Made by a program: the position numbers and the translations under genes. Below the pieces are notes generated by a model that did no database searches, had not been told where the DNA came from, and was given only the letters and a program-made list of their open reading frames with translations. A stretch of 64,000 nucleotides of DNA from Xanthomonas dyei (GTDB lineage: Bacteria > Pseudomonadota > Gammaproteobacteria > Xanthomonadales > Xanthomonadaceae): NCBI RefSeq assembly GCF_002939865.1, contig NZ_MDEE01000028.1:1-64000 (forward strand), in the 5' to 3' direction. How positions within the stretch are numbered: the first letter of the stretch is position 1; every line of letters starts with the position of its first letter. Shown here piece by piece: positions 18,181 through 27,401 of the stretch.

Positions 18181-20649
18181 ATGCTACATAGCTCACGCTT
18201 CGCATCGAGCCCACCCTCCCGGATGTCCACGCCCGTTTCCTCCCTGCAGCCCACACTCAGCGGCCCGATCGCCGAGGCACCCGTGTCCGCGCGTGGCCGT
18301 CGCCTGCTGGGCATGCTGCATGCGCACTGCGTGCAGGCGCTCAATGGCCCGCTGCGGTTGACCATCGTCGAGCTGGAGCGCGCCCTGCTGCACAGGGCCG
18401 AACATGCGCGCAACAGCCAGATCCAGGCCGATACCTACGCGCAGATGCGTGGGCTGCGCGATCACATCGACCACTTTCCGCAGCTGTTCCTGCAGCATCT
18501 GGCGCAGGATCTGGCAACGCTGCGCGATCGCCCAAGCCTGACACCGCCGGCCGAGACCGCAGCCCAGCCGCAGATGCTGACCCTGGTGGAAGACACCGAT
18601 ATCGACCGCGATATCGTGCTCAGCGAGATCGCCCGCCGCGAAACGGCACGCCGTGCCGATGCGCTGCAATTGCTGGCACAGCGGCTGGCGGTGATCGGCG
18701 CGGTGCCGGAGTTCGAGCTGGACGCCTTGCCGCTTGGCCCCTACGCGCTGTGCCGGATCGTGCGCGAGTGCGGCCAGCTGCTGGGCCTCAACCTGGATGG
18801 GCAGCTGGCGTTGTACAAGGTGTTCGAGCACCAGGTGATGGATCGCCTGGGCGACCTGTACGAAAGCGCCAACGTCACCCTGGCGCAGGAAGGCATCCTG
18901 CCCGGGCTGATCTACCACCCGTATCTGGTCAGACCCACGCAGGTGCAGACACGTCGCACCTTGCCGGACAGCGCAGGCGCTCCCAGGAACGCTGCAACCT
19001 CTGGCACGCCCGGCGCCGCGCAACCCGGCGCGCGCCCGGCCACCGCATGGGCAGGCCAATCCGCGCCAACCGCATGGCAGAGCGCGCTACTCGATGCGCA
19101 CGGTACTTCCGCGGTTGCGCCCACCGCATCGACAAGCGCGCAATCGACCTCACCCGCACTGGACGACGTGGCACATGCGCTGGGCGGCCTGATGTCCTCG
19201 GCCCGCCAGGCGCAGGCCGCGGGCGGCGCTGCTGCGCATCAGGGCGGCACGCCGGGCAGCCTGGTGCAGGCCGCCGCTGCACAACCGTCTGTACAGTCCT
19301 CTGCGCAGCCCTCCGGCCCTGCCCCGGTCAGCGTCCCCACGGCGGCGCTCGGCGAGGCGCTGGCCAGCCTGCAGGGCGCACTGAGTGCGCAAGCAGCGGC
19401 AACCCCACAGGCCGCCGGCATCGATGCGGTACAGCGTCAGGTGCTGGCGCTGTTGCGCGCCGAGCACGGCACGCAGGCCGCGCTATCGCCGCAGGACAAC
19501 GACACCTTCGACCTGCTCGGCCTGCTCTACGCGCAGATGCAGCGTGAAGTGCGCGAGCACACGCCTGCGCAGGCCCTACTCGCCAAGCTGCAGGTGCCGG
19601 TAGTGCGCGCCGCGTTGGCCGACACGCACTTCTTCGTGCGCGACCAGCACCCGGTGCGCGAGTTGCTCAATACCGTGGCCGAGTCCGGCGCGGTGTGGCT
19701 GGGCGACGACGACGTCGACCCGCAGCTGTTGCACAAGCTCGGCAGCGCGGTCGACAAGATCGTCAACGACTACCAGGGCGACGAGGCGGTGTTTGCGGCC
19801 GCCAACGACGACATCCAGAGCCATCTGCGCAACCTGGCGCGCAAGGCCGAGGTGGCCGAACGCCGGCACGTGGATGCCGCACGCGGCAAGGAACGGCTGG
19901 AATCGGCCAAGCAGCAGGCGCAGGCGCGCATCGAGCAACTCTGCGAAGACAGCGCGCCGCCGCGCTTCGTGCAATCGCTGCTGCGCCAGGCGTGGTCGGA
20001 CGTGCTCACGCTCACCCTGCTGCGGCAAGGCGAGCAATCGCCCGAATGGGACGAGCGCCAGGCCCTGACTGCGCGCATCGCCGAAGTCACCTGCAGCAGC
20101 AAGGGCTTGCCGACCGACGTTGCGCTGGGCACCGACGTCGAAACCGCGTTGCTGCAGGTCGGCTATCACCACGATGAAGCGGCTGCGATCGCGCGGCGTC
20201 TGTCCACGCCCGGTGGCGACGATGAACTGACCTCGCGCACCGAGCTCACCGCCAAACTCAAGGCGCGCGCGCGGCTGGGCGACCAGGGCGACACCGCCGC
20301 GCGCAAGCCGGCCATCACGCCGCGAACGCCGGACGAGGACGCCTGCTACATGCAGCTGCGCAGCCTGCCTTTCGGCACCTGGTTCGAATTTGTGATCAAT
20401 CAACAAGGCGACCTGCGCCGGCAGCGCCTGTCCTGGTACAGCCCGATGACCGGCAACGCGTTGTTCGTCAATCAGCGTGGCCAAAAACTTGGCGAGCAAT
20501 CGCTGGATGGTCTGGCGCGGCTGATGGCCAGCGGCCAGGCACGCTTGCTGGTGGAAGAAAAATCGCGACTGATCGACCGCGCCTGGCATGCCACCGTGCG
20601 CACGCTACGCAGCCTGGCCGGGCACTCCCCCACCGAGGCCTCCGCATGA
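18181..20649 (+). CDS. DUF1631 family protein
   Basis: An 822-residue cytoplasmic protein with no signal peptide. The N-terminal half contains VLSEIARRETARRADALQLLAQRLAVIGAV-type helices typical of DUF1631. The middle (about residues 260-400) is a low-complexity Ala/Gln/Thr/Ser linker, and the C-terminal part (FGTWFEFVINQQGDLRRQRLSWYSPMTG) is a conserved beta-rich segment resembling PilZ-like folds. Function is unknown. It ends with a 4-nt overlap into a PilZ gene, which suggests a c-di-GMP-linked role. A later start at 18223 (MSTPVSS) is possible. Confidence 0.88.
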   Translation: MLHSSRFASSPPSRMSTPVSSLQPTLSGPIAEAPVSARGRRLLGMLHAHCVQALNGPLRLTIVELERALLHRAEHARNSQIQADTYAQMRGLRDHIDHFPQLFLQHLAQDLATLRDRPSLTPPAETAAQPQMLTLVEDTDIDRDIVLSEIARRETARRADALQLLAQRLAVIGAVPEFELDALPLGPYALCRIVRECGQLLGLNLDGQLALYKVFEHQVMDRLGDLYESANVTLAQEGILPGLIYHPYLVRPTQVQTRRTLPDSAGAPRNAATSGTPGAAQPGARPATAWAGQSAPTAWQSALLDAHGTSAVAPTASTSAQSTSPALDDVAHALGGLMSSARQAQAAGGAAAHQGGTPGSLVQAAAAQPSVQSSAQPSGPAPVSVPTAALGEALASLQGALSAQAAATPQAAGIDAVQRQVLALLRAEHGTQAALSPQDNDTFDLLGLLYAQMQREVREHTPAQALLAKLQVPVVRAALADTHFFVRDQHPVRELLNTVAESGAVWLGDDDVDPQLLHKLGSAVDKIVNDYQGDEAVFAAANDDIQSHLRNLARKAEVAERRHVDAARGKERLESAKQQAQARIEQLCEDSAPPRFVQSLLRQAWSDVLTLTLLRQGEQSPEWDERQALTARIAEVTCSSKGLPTDVALGTDVETALLQVGYHHDEAAAIARRLSTPGGDDELTSRTELTAKLKARARLGDQGDTAARKPAITPRTPDEDACYMQLRSLPFGTWFEFVINQQGDLRRQRLSWYSPMTGNALFVNQRGQKLGEQSLDGLARLMASGQARLLVEEKSRLIDRAWHATVRTLRSLAGHSPTEASA

Positions 20650-20993
20650 TCCAGGACACCCGCCGCGCCCCGCGCCGCCAGCCCAGCGACATGGTGCCGG
20701 TGGTCGACATGCTCAGCGACGCGCAGATCGGCCGGGTCGGCAACGTCTCCGAAACCGGCATGCTGCTGCTGGCCTCGGTTCCGTTGCACGACGATGCGCT
20801 GTATCAGCTGCGTTTCAGCCTGCCCGAGCGCATCGGCCGCGCCACCGAAATCGATGTCGGCGTGCATCTGCTGTGGTCCGAAGCCGCACATGCGCCCGGT
20901 CAGGCCTGGGCCGGCTTTCGTTTCCTGAGCATGTCCGAGCCGCATCGCCTGCGCCTGCGCGCCTGGATCGCCGAAGAACACATGATCGGCTGA
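20646..20993 (+). CDS. PilZ domain protein, predicted c-di-GMP binder
   Basis: A 115-residue single PilZ domain. The N-terminal arginine patch (RRAPRR, residues 6-11) satisfies RxxxR, and NVSETG satisfies the D/N-x-S-x-x-G motif, so both halves of the c-di-GMP site are intact. The start codon overlaps the DUF1631 stop (ATGA), so the two are translationally coupled and may act as one module. Confidence 0.92.
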   Translation: MIQDTRRAPRRQPSDMVPVVDMLSDAQIGRVGNVSETGMLLLASVPLHDDALYQLRFSLPERIGRATEIDVGVHLLWSEAAHAPGQAWAGFRFLSMSEPHRLRLRAWIAEEHMIG

Positions 20994-21053
20994 CCGATTC
21001 ACAGGCTTTGCGGCAAACTTGTGGCCTGCCTTGCATCGCCGATCGAGTTCCGC

Positions 21054-22379
21054 ATGACCCAGCCTTCCATGAGCCGCCTGTATTCCGACCACCTGCGCAC
21101 GCTCAGCGCGCGCGCCGATGAAGCATTGCAGCGCGGCGGCTTCGATCACCTGGTGGTGCCCAGCGGCACCACGCACTACCAGCTGTTCGACGACCGCGAT
21201 TACCCGTTCGCGGTTAACCCGCAGTTCAAGACCTGGGTGCCGCTGACGCGCATTCCCAACAGCTGGCTGATCTACACCCCGGGCCAGCGCCCGACGGTGC
21301 TCTTCTATCAACCGTTCGACTACTGGCACGTGGTGCCCGACGCCCCCAGCGGCTGGTGGGTGGAGCATTGCGACATCCACATCATCCGCACCCCGGACGA
21401 GGCGTTGAAGCTGCTGCCCGCGCGCAGCGCACGCTGCGCCATCCTCGGTGAAGCGCAGAGTGCATTGGGCGCCTACGTGCCGAACAACCCGCAGCCGGTC
21501 ATCGATTACCTGGACTATCAGCGCGCCTTCAAGACCTCGTACGAACTGGCGCTGATGCGCATCGCCCAGCAATTGGCGGTGCGTGGGCACCGCGCGGCCG
21601 AAGCGGCGTTTCGCGCTGGCCAGAGCGAATTCGGCATCCATATGGCCTACTGCGCGGCCGTGGGCCAGGACGCCAACACGCTGCCGTACGGCAACATCAT
21701 CGCGCTCAACGAACATGGCGCAGTGCTGCACTACACCGAACTGGGCCAGCACGCGCCGCAGCCGCTGCGCAGCTTTCTGATCGACGCCGGCGCGTCGGCA
21801 GACGGTTACGCAAGCGACATCACCCGCACCTATGCCGCCGACCCCGGCAGCGAGTTTCAGGCGTTGATCGACGCCGTCGATGCCGCACAGGTGCGCATGG
21901 GCCAGAGCGTGCGCGCCGGGGTGGATTACAAGCAACTGCATGTGGACGCGCATCTGGCCCTGATGGGCATCCTCAAGGATTTCGGCATCCTCACCGTGTC
22001 GGCCGAAGCCGCACTGGCCACCGGCGTCAGCGCCGCGTTCTTCCCGCACGGCCTGGGCCACCTGATCGGCCTGCAGGTGCACGATGTGGCCGGCTTCGCC
22101 GCCAGCGACCGCGGCGGCCGCATCGAACGCCCGGCAGGCCACCCGTACCTGCGCCTGACCCGCGTCCTGGAACCGGGCATGGTGGTGACCATCGAGCCAG
22201 GCGTGTATTTCATCGACATGCTGCTGGACGAGGTCAAACAGAACGGCCACGCCGCCAGCGTCGACTGGCAGCGCGTGGAGCAGTTCAAGCCCTACGGCGG
22301 CATCCGCATCGAAGACGAAGTGGTGTGCACCGACGACGCACCGGAAAACCTGACCCGCCCGGTGTTTGCCGCACCCTGA
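21054..22379 (+). CDS. pepQ: Xaa-Pro dipeptidase (prolidase)
   Basis: A 441-residue M24B metallopeptidase that splits dipeptides with C-terminal proline. The pita-bread ligands are visible: the two aspartates in LIDAGASADGYASDITRTYA, the histidine in PHGLGHLIGLQVHD, and the glutamates in TIEPGVYF and GGIRIEDEVV. ATG 21054 (MTQPSM) is preferred. It is encoded 23 nt upstream of the XVIPCD gene. Confidence 0.95.
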   Translation: MTQPSMSRLYSDHLRTLSARADEALQRGGFDHLVVPSGTTHYQLFDDRDYPFAVNPQFKTWVPLTRIPNSWLIYTPGQRPTVLFYQPFDYWHVVPDAPSGWWVEHCDIHIIRTPDEALKLLPARSARCAILGEAQSALGAYVPNNPQPVIDYLDYQRAFKTSYELALMRIAQQLAVRGHRAAEAAFRAGQSEFGIHMAYCAAVGQDANTLPYGNIIALNEHGAVLHYTELGQHAPQPLRSFLIDAGASADGYASDITRTYAADPGSEFQALIDAVDAAQVRMGQSVRAGVDYKQLHVDAHLALMGILKDFGILTVSAEAALATGVSAAFFPHGLGHLIGLQVHDVAGFAASDRGGRIERPAGHPYLRLTRVLEPGMVVTIEPGVYFIDMLLDEVKQNGHAASVDWQRVEQFKPYGGIRIEDEVVCTDDAPENLTRPVFAAP

Positions 22380-22402
22380 TCAGCACAGCACGGAGCATCG
22401 CC

Positions 22403-22798
22403 ATGAACGATCCACGCCAAACCTCGCACCCCGACCACCCGATGTACCAGCAGATCGAACGCGGCGTGCATGCGATCGACGCCGCGCACGGCCGCGCTCC
22501 AGACCAGACCAGTGCGCGACTCACTGCCGCCTTGCTGCCATTGGCGAAGGAAGGCGGGCTCTCGCGCGTGGATCACGTGTTGATGAGCGAAGCGAACAAG
22601 ACCGGCGTGCAAGGCGGCGAAAACGTGTTCGTGGTGCAGGGCGACCCCGCCAACCCGGCACATCTGCGCGCGCACATGAACACCGCGCAGGCACTGGCCA
22701 CGCCCGAAGAACAGTCATTCGAGCGGGCGCGGCAGATCGCCGCACCTGGCGACGCACTGCAACAGCCAGAGCGCACGCAGACACCGCAGCTGGGCTAG
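22403..22798 (+). CDS. Stand-alone XVIPCD-like protein (candidate type IV secretion substrate or adaptor)
   Basis: A 131-residue protein that consists essentially of one XVIPCD, the C-terminal recognition domain that directs Xanthomonas antibacterial effectors to the VirD4 coupling protein. It shows the order expected for that domain: HPMYQQIERGVHAIDAAHGR, then GLSRVDHVLMSE (52-63), GGENVFVVQGDPANPAHLRA (71-90), TAQALATPEEQS (94-105), and a glutamine-rich tail. No toxin domain precedes it and no obvious immunity lipoprotein follows. It could be an effector remnant, a competitor for VirD4, or a chaperone-like partner. The assignment is from motif memory, not a profile search. Confidence 0.75.
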   Translation: MNDPRQTSHPDHPMYQQIERGVHAIDAAHGRAPDQTSARLTAALLPLAKEGGLSRVDHVLMSEANKTGVQGGENVFVVQGDPANPAHLRAHMNTAQALATPEEQSFERARQIAAPGDALQQPERTQTPQLG

Positions 22799-22894
22799 TG
22801 ACACTGCCGGCGCGTCGTGCTTACGCCGCGTCAGGCAAGGTCACCTCGACGGCGCATGCGCTGGTTGGAAGCACGCTCGGCGCGAATCATTGAG

Positions 22895-23036
22895 ATCGAC
22901 TCACACAACGTAGCGAGTCATCGTCAGGTGGATGAGGACGACGCACTCAGAAACGAAGTGCACGAGCGCTACATGCCGCACCGAGCACCAGCCAAGCCCG
23001 CATAGCTACTGCACAGTCGTCTTGTTGGCTGCTCCA
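22895..23036. repeat. Intergenic repeat, family C copy 2
   Basis: Shares the exact 20-mer TACATGCCGCACCGAGCACC (22970-22989) with the copy at 159-178, plus a common downstream tail (GCACAGTCGTCTTGTTGGCT, 23010-23029). It fills most of the 386-nt gap between the XVIPCD gene and pepP; no gene was seen in that gap. Confidence 0.65.
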
Positions 23037-23184
23037 AGTCCATCGCGCATCTTGAGTTGCGTGTGCGGTTACGCCGGCCCACCAGTCGCTTGCGGTGATG
23101 CATCGCAATGCCAAGCGTCCAGCATCTGCGTGAAAGTACTGACGGCAACGCGGCTGGCGATCCAGACGATCGACCTGTCAGCAA

Positions 23185-24516
23185 CTACACCCGGACGCCG
23201 GCCATCTCCGCTTCGATCTCATCGGCGCTGCGCGCCAGCGCATCGGTGAGCACGCGATGGCCATCGGCGGTGATCAGCACATTGTCTTCGGTGCGGATGC
23301 CGATGCCACGCCACTTGGCATCCACGCTGGTATCGTCGGCGGAGACGTACAGCCCAGGCTCGATGGTGAACACCATGCCGGGCTCCAGCAGGCGCGAGTC
23401 GCCGGCCAAGCGGTAATCGCCGACGTCGTGCACATCCAGACCCAGCCAATGCCCGGTCTTGTGCCGATAGAACCGCTTGTACTGCTCCTCGGCAATGTTG
23501 CGCTCCAACTTGCCCTTGAGCAGGCCCAGGCGCAGCAGCCCCTCGGTCAGGGTTTCCACCGCAGCCACGTGGCCGGCCTCGTACGCCACGCCGGGACGCG
23601 CCTGTGCGAGCGCAGCCGCCTGCGCTGCGCCGACCAACGCGTGCAGCGCGCGCTGCGCGGGCGTGAAGCGGCCGTTGACCGGAAAGGTACGGGTGATATC
23701 GGCCGCATAACCGCGGTATTCGGCACCGGCGTCGATCAGCACCAGGTCGCCCTCGCGGCTGCGCGCGTTGTTGGCGCGGTAATGCAGCACGCACGCGTTG
23801 CTGCCGGCGCCGACGATGCTGCCGTACGCCGGCCATGCATCGGCAGCGCGAAATTCGCGCTCCACCTCGGCCTGCAGTTCGTACTCGTGCACGCCCGGGC
23901 GCGCCAGCCGCATCGCCGCACGGTGCGCACGCACGCTGATGTCGGCGGCCTGCTGCATCAAGGCGATTTCGTCGCGCGATTTGAACAGGCGCTGCTCGTG
24001 CAGCAGATGGCCAAGCTCCAGAAATTCGTGCGGCGGCTGCGCGCCATGACGCACCTGCTCGCGCACGCGCTTGAGCCAGCCGATCAACTTGAGATCGAAA
24101 TCGACATCGCGCCCGAAGTGGTAATAGACCCGGGTGCGGCCCTCGAGCAGACCTGGCAGGATCTCGTCCACGTCGTCGATGGGGTACGCATCGTCCATGC
24201 CGTAGCATTCCACCGCCCCTTCCTGGCCCTCGCGTGGACCATCCCAAGCTTCGCGCTCGGCATCGCGCTCGCGGCAGAACAGGATCGCCTCGCCATGCTT
24301 GCGCCCGGGCACCAACACCAGCACTGCCTCCGGCTCGGGAAACCCGCTCAGATACCAGAAGTCCGAATCCTGCCGATACGGGTAATGGGTGTCGTGGCTG
24401 CGGATGCGCTCCGGCGCAGCCGGCAGGATCAGGATGGCCTGCTCGCCGGCCATCTGCATGAGCTGCTTGCGCCGGCGCGCATATTCGGCTGCGCCGATCC
24501 CGGTGAGCTTTTTCAT
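23185..24516 (-). CDS. pepP: Xaa-Pro aminopeptidase (aminopeptidase P)
   Basis: A 443-residue M24B peptidase that removes N-terminal residues before proline. Metal ligands are the aspartates in LIDAGAEYRGYAADITRTFPV, the histidine in TGHWLGLDVHD, and the glutamates in FTIEPGLYV and GIRTEDNVLI. The N-terminal creatinase-like domain (DSDFWYLSGFPEPEAVLVLVPG) is intact. The YgfB-family gene lies 13 nt upstream on the same strand, the same order as ygfB-pepP in Escherichia coli. Confidence 0.97.
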   Translation of the reverse strand: MKKLTGIGAAEYARRRKQLMQMAGEQAILILPAAPERIRSHDTHYPYRQDSDFWYLSGFPEPEAVLVLVPGRKHGEAILFCRERDAEREAWDGPREGQEGAVECYGMDDAYPIDDVDEILPGLLEGRTRVYYHFGRDVDFDLKLIGWLKRVREQVRHGAQPPHEFLELGHLLHEQRLFKSRDEIALMQQAADISVRAHRAAMRLARPGVHEYELQAEVEREFRAADAWPAYGSIVGAGSNACVLHYRANNARSREGDLVLIDAGAEYRGYAADITRTFPVNGRFTPAQRALHALVGAAQAAALAQARPGVAYEAGHVAAVETLTEGLLRLGLLKGKLERNIAEEQYKRFYRHKTGHWLGLDVHDVGDYRLAGDSRLLEPGMVFTIEPGLYVSADDTSVDAKWRGIGIRTEDNVLITADGHRVLTDALARSADEIEAEMAGVRV

Positions 24517-24529
24517 GGCGGTGCGGCGA

Positions 24530-25072
24530 TCAGTTCAGGCGTTGACGGAAACGCGGCCCCATCACGCAGTCGCCATGCAGCAACAGCACTGCCACGCGCA
24601 CGAACTCTTCGATCTCGGCCAGCGCAGTGTCGTCTTCTTCGCCGGCATCGAAGTCGTCGCTGGAGGCCTGCGCCAGACGCGCCAGATCCTGCAACGCTTC
24701 CTCGCCCTCTTCGCTCAGCGCCGGGCGCTGCTGCGCGGCCAGCCCGAAACCGCCCAGAAACGCGCGGCACCAATCGAACAAGGCGTCGGTGCGTGCCGGC
24801 AGTGGAGCGCCGTCTTCGACCAACAGCAGCTCGAAGGCGAAATCGCGATCTTCCAGCTGCGCCACCGTGGCCTGGCGCAGCTGGTCCAGCGCGCCACCCT
24901 GCTTGGGCGCGACCTGCGCGGTGTCGGCCAGGATGCGCGCCAACCAGTCGCCGCTGTCGGCGCCACCGCCGGACAGCCATCCGCATAAGCCGCCGTGCAG
25001 TTCCGCCGCAGAGGACGCCAGTGCGAGCTGACGACTTTCAGTTTGCACAGCGGTTACGTCAGGCAGATCCAT
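24530..25072 (-). CDS. UPF0149/YgfB family protein
   Basis: A 180-residue helical protein with the family pattern of an N-terminal [16 protein letters not shown], a central [13 protein letters not shown], and an acidic stretch ([25 protein letters not shown]) near the C terminus. ATG 25072 (MDLPDV) is preferred over 25102 because relatives start there. In some pseudomonads YgfB controls secondary metabolism and antibiotic resistance; here only the conserved neighbourhood with pepP and, divergently, zapA can be stated. Confidence 0.92.
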   Translation of the reverse strand: MDLPDVTAVQTESRQLALASSAAELHGGLCGWLSGGGADSGDWLARILADTAQVAPKQGGALDQLRQATVAQLEDRDFAFELLLVEDGAPLPARTDALFDWCRAFLGGFGLAAQQRPALSEEGEEALQDLARLAQASSDDFDAGEEDDTALAEIEEFVRVAVLLLHGDCVMGPRFRQRLN

Positions 25073-25307
25073 CGAGTCATCCAGGCTAAGGGCAGAAGGC
25101 ACCCGCGCAGGCGGGCGATCAGACTTCCCAGTGTATCAAGGCACCCCGCGTCGGCCGCTACCGCGACGTTCCATGCAGCGTTCCAGACGCGCTGCGCCGG
25201 GCTGGCACGACCCGGCCCTAGGCCTTGGCGGGCCTGGCCTGAAGGCGCGCAAGCCAGCGGTCGTCCGGCGCTTGACCGCCGCGCGCACGCGCCCCTATCG
25301 TGAGCGC

Positions 25308-25529
25308 ATGGACAACGCTGCCGCCCTCGCCCAACTCCGCGCACTTGCCGCCCGCGTGGAAGCGCTGGTCGAGCGGACTCAACGGCTGACCGACGAAAAC
25401 CGCAGCCTGCGGCATCAACAGGAACAGTTGATCGGCGAGCGTTCGCAACTGCTGACCAAGAACGAGCAGGCGCGCTCGCGGGTGGAAGCGATGATCGTGC
25501 GGTTGAAGTCATTGGAGCAGCACACGTGA
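25308..25529 (+). CDS. TIGR02449 family coiled-coil protein (ZapB-like)
   Basis: A 73-residue protein that is one continuous coiled coil (ALRALAARVEALVERTQRLT, then ENRSLRHQQEQLIGERSQLL). The family is found directly upstream of zapA in many gammaproteobacteria and resembles the division factor ZapB in size and shape. Its stop overlaps the zapA start (GTGA), so the two should be made together and probably act at the Z ring. Confidence 0.88.
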   Translation: MDNAAALAQLRALAARVEALVERTQRLTDENRSLRHQQEQLIGERSQLLTKNEQARSRVEAMIVRLKSLEQHT

Positions 25530-25825
25530 GCACCACCGAGCCGGTCAGCGTGCGTATTCTGGATCGTGAATACACGGTTGGCGTCACTGCGGACGAGCGC
25601 GAGAGTCTCACCGCCGCAGCGCGGCTGCTGGATCTGCGCATGCGCGAGATCCGTGGCAGCAACCGCATGGCGGCGGTAGACCGCGTCGCGGTACTGGCCG
25701 CACTCAATCTTGCGCACGAGCTGCAGCAGTTGCGCGATCAGCAGGCGCTCTACGATCGCGAACTGGCCAATACGCTCGACACCTTGAATCGCCGTCTGGA
25801 CAGCGTTACCGACACGCCGCGTTGA
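25526..25825 (+). CDS. zapA: Cell division protein ZapA
   Basis: A 99-residue protein with the ZapA pattern VSVRILDREYTVGVTADERESLTAAARLLD at the N terminus and a C-terminal coiled coil. It bundles FtsZ protofilaments at the division septum. The start is GTG at 25526, overlapping the upstream stop. The 6S RNA gene and the cyclo-ligase gene follow, the classic zapA-ssrS-ygfA order. Confidence 0.95.
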   Translation: MSTTEPVSVRILDREYTVGVTADERESLTAAARLLDLRMREIRGSNRMAAVDRVAVLAALNLAHELQQLRDQQALYDRELANTLDTLNRRLDSVTDTPR

Positions 25826-25907
25826 GGCGTACGTCGCACTGCCGTCGCAAAGATGAACTTTGCAGGGCGCGCGCCGACGAATGGGCTAGCCATCGCGCGG
25901 CAGAGGT

Positions 25908-25913
25908 CTATAA
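25908..25913 (+). promoter_or_regulatory. -10 box of the 6S RNA promoter
   Basis: A consensus TATAAT is centred about 10 nt before the predicted 6S RNA 5' end. The -35 element is not obvious (GCTAGCCATC region). Confidence 0.65.
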
Positions 25914-25919
25914 TTCAGT

Positions 25920-26106
25920 TGCGTTCTCTGCTGTAAACGACAGCGTGCAAAACATTCGCCTTGTCCCTTAATTACGACCACGGGGGCGCGACGAAGCCGG
26001 GAGTGCAAGTCCGCCTTGTAGCGGGAAGCCCGATGGCCTCACAACGTCCCCACTTGAACCCCGGGTTCAAGGTCGTTTCGCCCGCATCGTCACGGCGGAG
26101 AATGCA
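25920..26106 (+). ncRNA. ssrS: 6S RNA
   Basis: Located between zapA and the cyclo-ligase gene, the conserved position of 6S RNA. The ends pair: GCGTTCTC (25921-25928) with GAGAATGC (26098-26105), an 8-bp closing stem. A consensus -10 lies just upstream and a terminator just downstream, giving an RNA of about 185 nt, the usual size. The inside contains a GC-rich paired arm (CTTGAACC-CCGGGTTCAAGG, 26053-26072) and a purine/pyrimidine-rich central bubble region. 6S RNA mimics an open promoter and sequesters sigma-70 RNA polymerase in stationary phase. Exact ends are estimated. Confidence 0.88.
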
Positions 26107-26111
26107 AATCT

Positions 26112-26143
26112 GAAACGGCGCCTTCGGGCGTCGTTTCTTTTTG
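26112..26143 (+). terminator. Rho-independent terminator after 6S RNA
   Basis: An imperfect stem GAAACGGCGCC / GGGCGTCGTTTC with a TTC loop is followed by TTTCTTTTTG, 6 nt after the 6S closing stem. Confidence 0.8.
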
Positions 26144-26810
26144 TGCGTTCGAAGCCTGTCTGTGTGTGCCACCGCCGCTTGCAACTGGAAACGTGAGCAT
26201 GACCTTGCGGCAGTGCTGCCATGTGCGGTCGCACGCTATCTGCGCTCGCGCAGGTACGCCCTGGCGCGTTTACGCCGATTGATACCGCAATGGTGCGACG
26301 CATCGCCGGATGCCGCGACGATGCCACTGCCCACCGACTCCGTGCTGGGATCGCAGGTACGCGAACCCGAACCCAACACCGCCGAATCGGCACCGAATGC
26401 GATGCGTGCGCCTTGCACCGCTGCACTTAGGCCTGGTCGCACCTGAACTCATCTCCTTTCGTCGGTTCGATCTCCAATGAAGCCCAGTTGGTGGACCTGC
26501 GGCGCCGGCTCTTCCAGTGACGACGCCAGATCCCTGCCGCACGCAGCGGTCCAACCCATCGCGCCAAGCGCTCCTGCGAGGATGGTCCACGCGCCGATGG
26601 CGCGACCGCGTGCATGACCACCCGCGCATGACGTCGCGCACGCGATGCGATCAGGTGGCCTGTCGTGAGCGTGATCCGCACGACGACACCGCCAAAAAGA
26701 TCGGCTCGCGTGAAAGGCAACGGACTGCCAGCGCGCCAATCCGGATCCACCGCTAGGCAGGTGGACGCCTGCCACCGACAATGTGTCTCCCTCACCGCCG
26801 CGAGACCCCA
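26144..26810. other. 667-nt stretch without a recognised gene
   Basis: Between the 6S terminator and the cyclo-ligase gene no reading frame looks like a real protein: the frames present are short, arginine/histidine-rich and lack a ribosome binding site. No tRNA or family A/B/C repeat was found. The stretch is less GC-rich and less codon-structured than its flanks and may be decayed sequence. Confidence 0.45.
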
Positions 26811-27401
26811 ATGACCGAGGACCGAGAGGCGTTGCGCCAGCAGTTGCGCGCGCAGCGGCGCAGCCTGCCGGCGGCGCAGCGTCTGGCCGCTGCCGATGCC
26901 TTGTCGGAGCGCTTGCTGGCGCTGCCGTTTGCGCCGCAGACCGGCGCGGTGGCCGGGTATTGGGCGATGGATAGCGAAATCGCCTTGCATCGCTGGCAAC
27001 TGAGCCTGCCGGACGGCGTGCAGTATTGCCTGCCGGTGCTGGACGGCCGCGTGTTGCGCTTTGCGCCCTGGCGGCCGGGCCAGGGCCTGGTCAGCAATCG
27101 CTACGGCATTCCCGAGCCGGACGTGGACCGTGCCGACACGCTGCCCCCCGAGGACATGGCGCTGGTGGTGACCCCGCTCACCGGCTTCGACGCCGCGTGT
27201 CGGCGGCTGGGCATGGGGGGCGGCTGGTATGATCGCAGCTTCGCGTTCCGGCATCGCCAGGCGCCACCGCCCTGGCTGGTCGGCGTCGGCTTCGCTGCGC
27301 AACAGGTACCTGCGTTGCAGACCGAATCCTGGGACGTGGCGATGGATGCCATCTGTACCGAACACGCCACTTTCCTGAAAGACGACACCCTCTCTGTATG
27401 A
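26811..27401 (+). CDS. ygfA: 5-formyltetrahydrofolate cyclo-ligase
   Basis: A 196-residue enzyme converting 5-formyl-THF to 5,10-methenyl-THF with ATP. It has an N-terminal basic helix (LRQQLRAQRRSLPAAQRL), GYWAMDSEI, and the signature GFDAACRRLGMGGGWYDR. ATG 26811 fits the family start. Its location after 6S RNA parallels Escherichia coli, where this gene is cotranscribed with ssrS and linked to persister formation. The stop overlaps the next start (ATGA). Confidence 0.96.
   Translation: MTEDREALRQQLRAQRRSLPAAQRLAAADALSERLLALPFAPQTGAVAGYWAMDSEIALHRWQLSLPDGVQYCLPVLDGRVLRFAPWRPGQGLVSNRYGIPEPDVDRADTLPPEDMALVVTPLTGFDAACRRLGMGGGWYDRSFAFRHRQAPPPWLVGVGFAAQQVPALQTESWDVAMDAICTEHATFLKDDTLSV

Noticed and set aside
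26141-26641. Small frames downstream of 6S RNA
   Set aside because: No ribosome binding site, no family resemblance, cysteine/arginine-rich noise on both strands.
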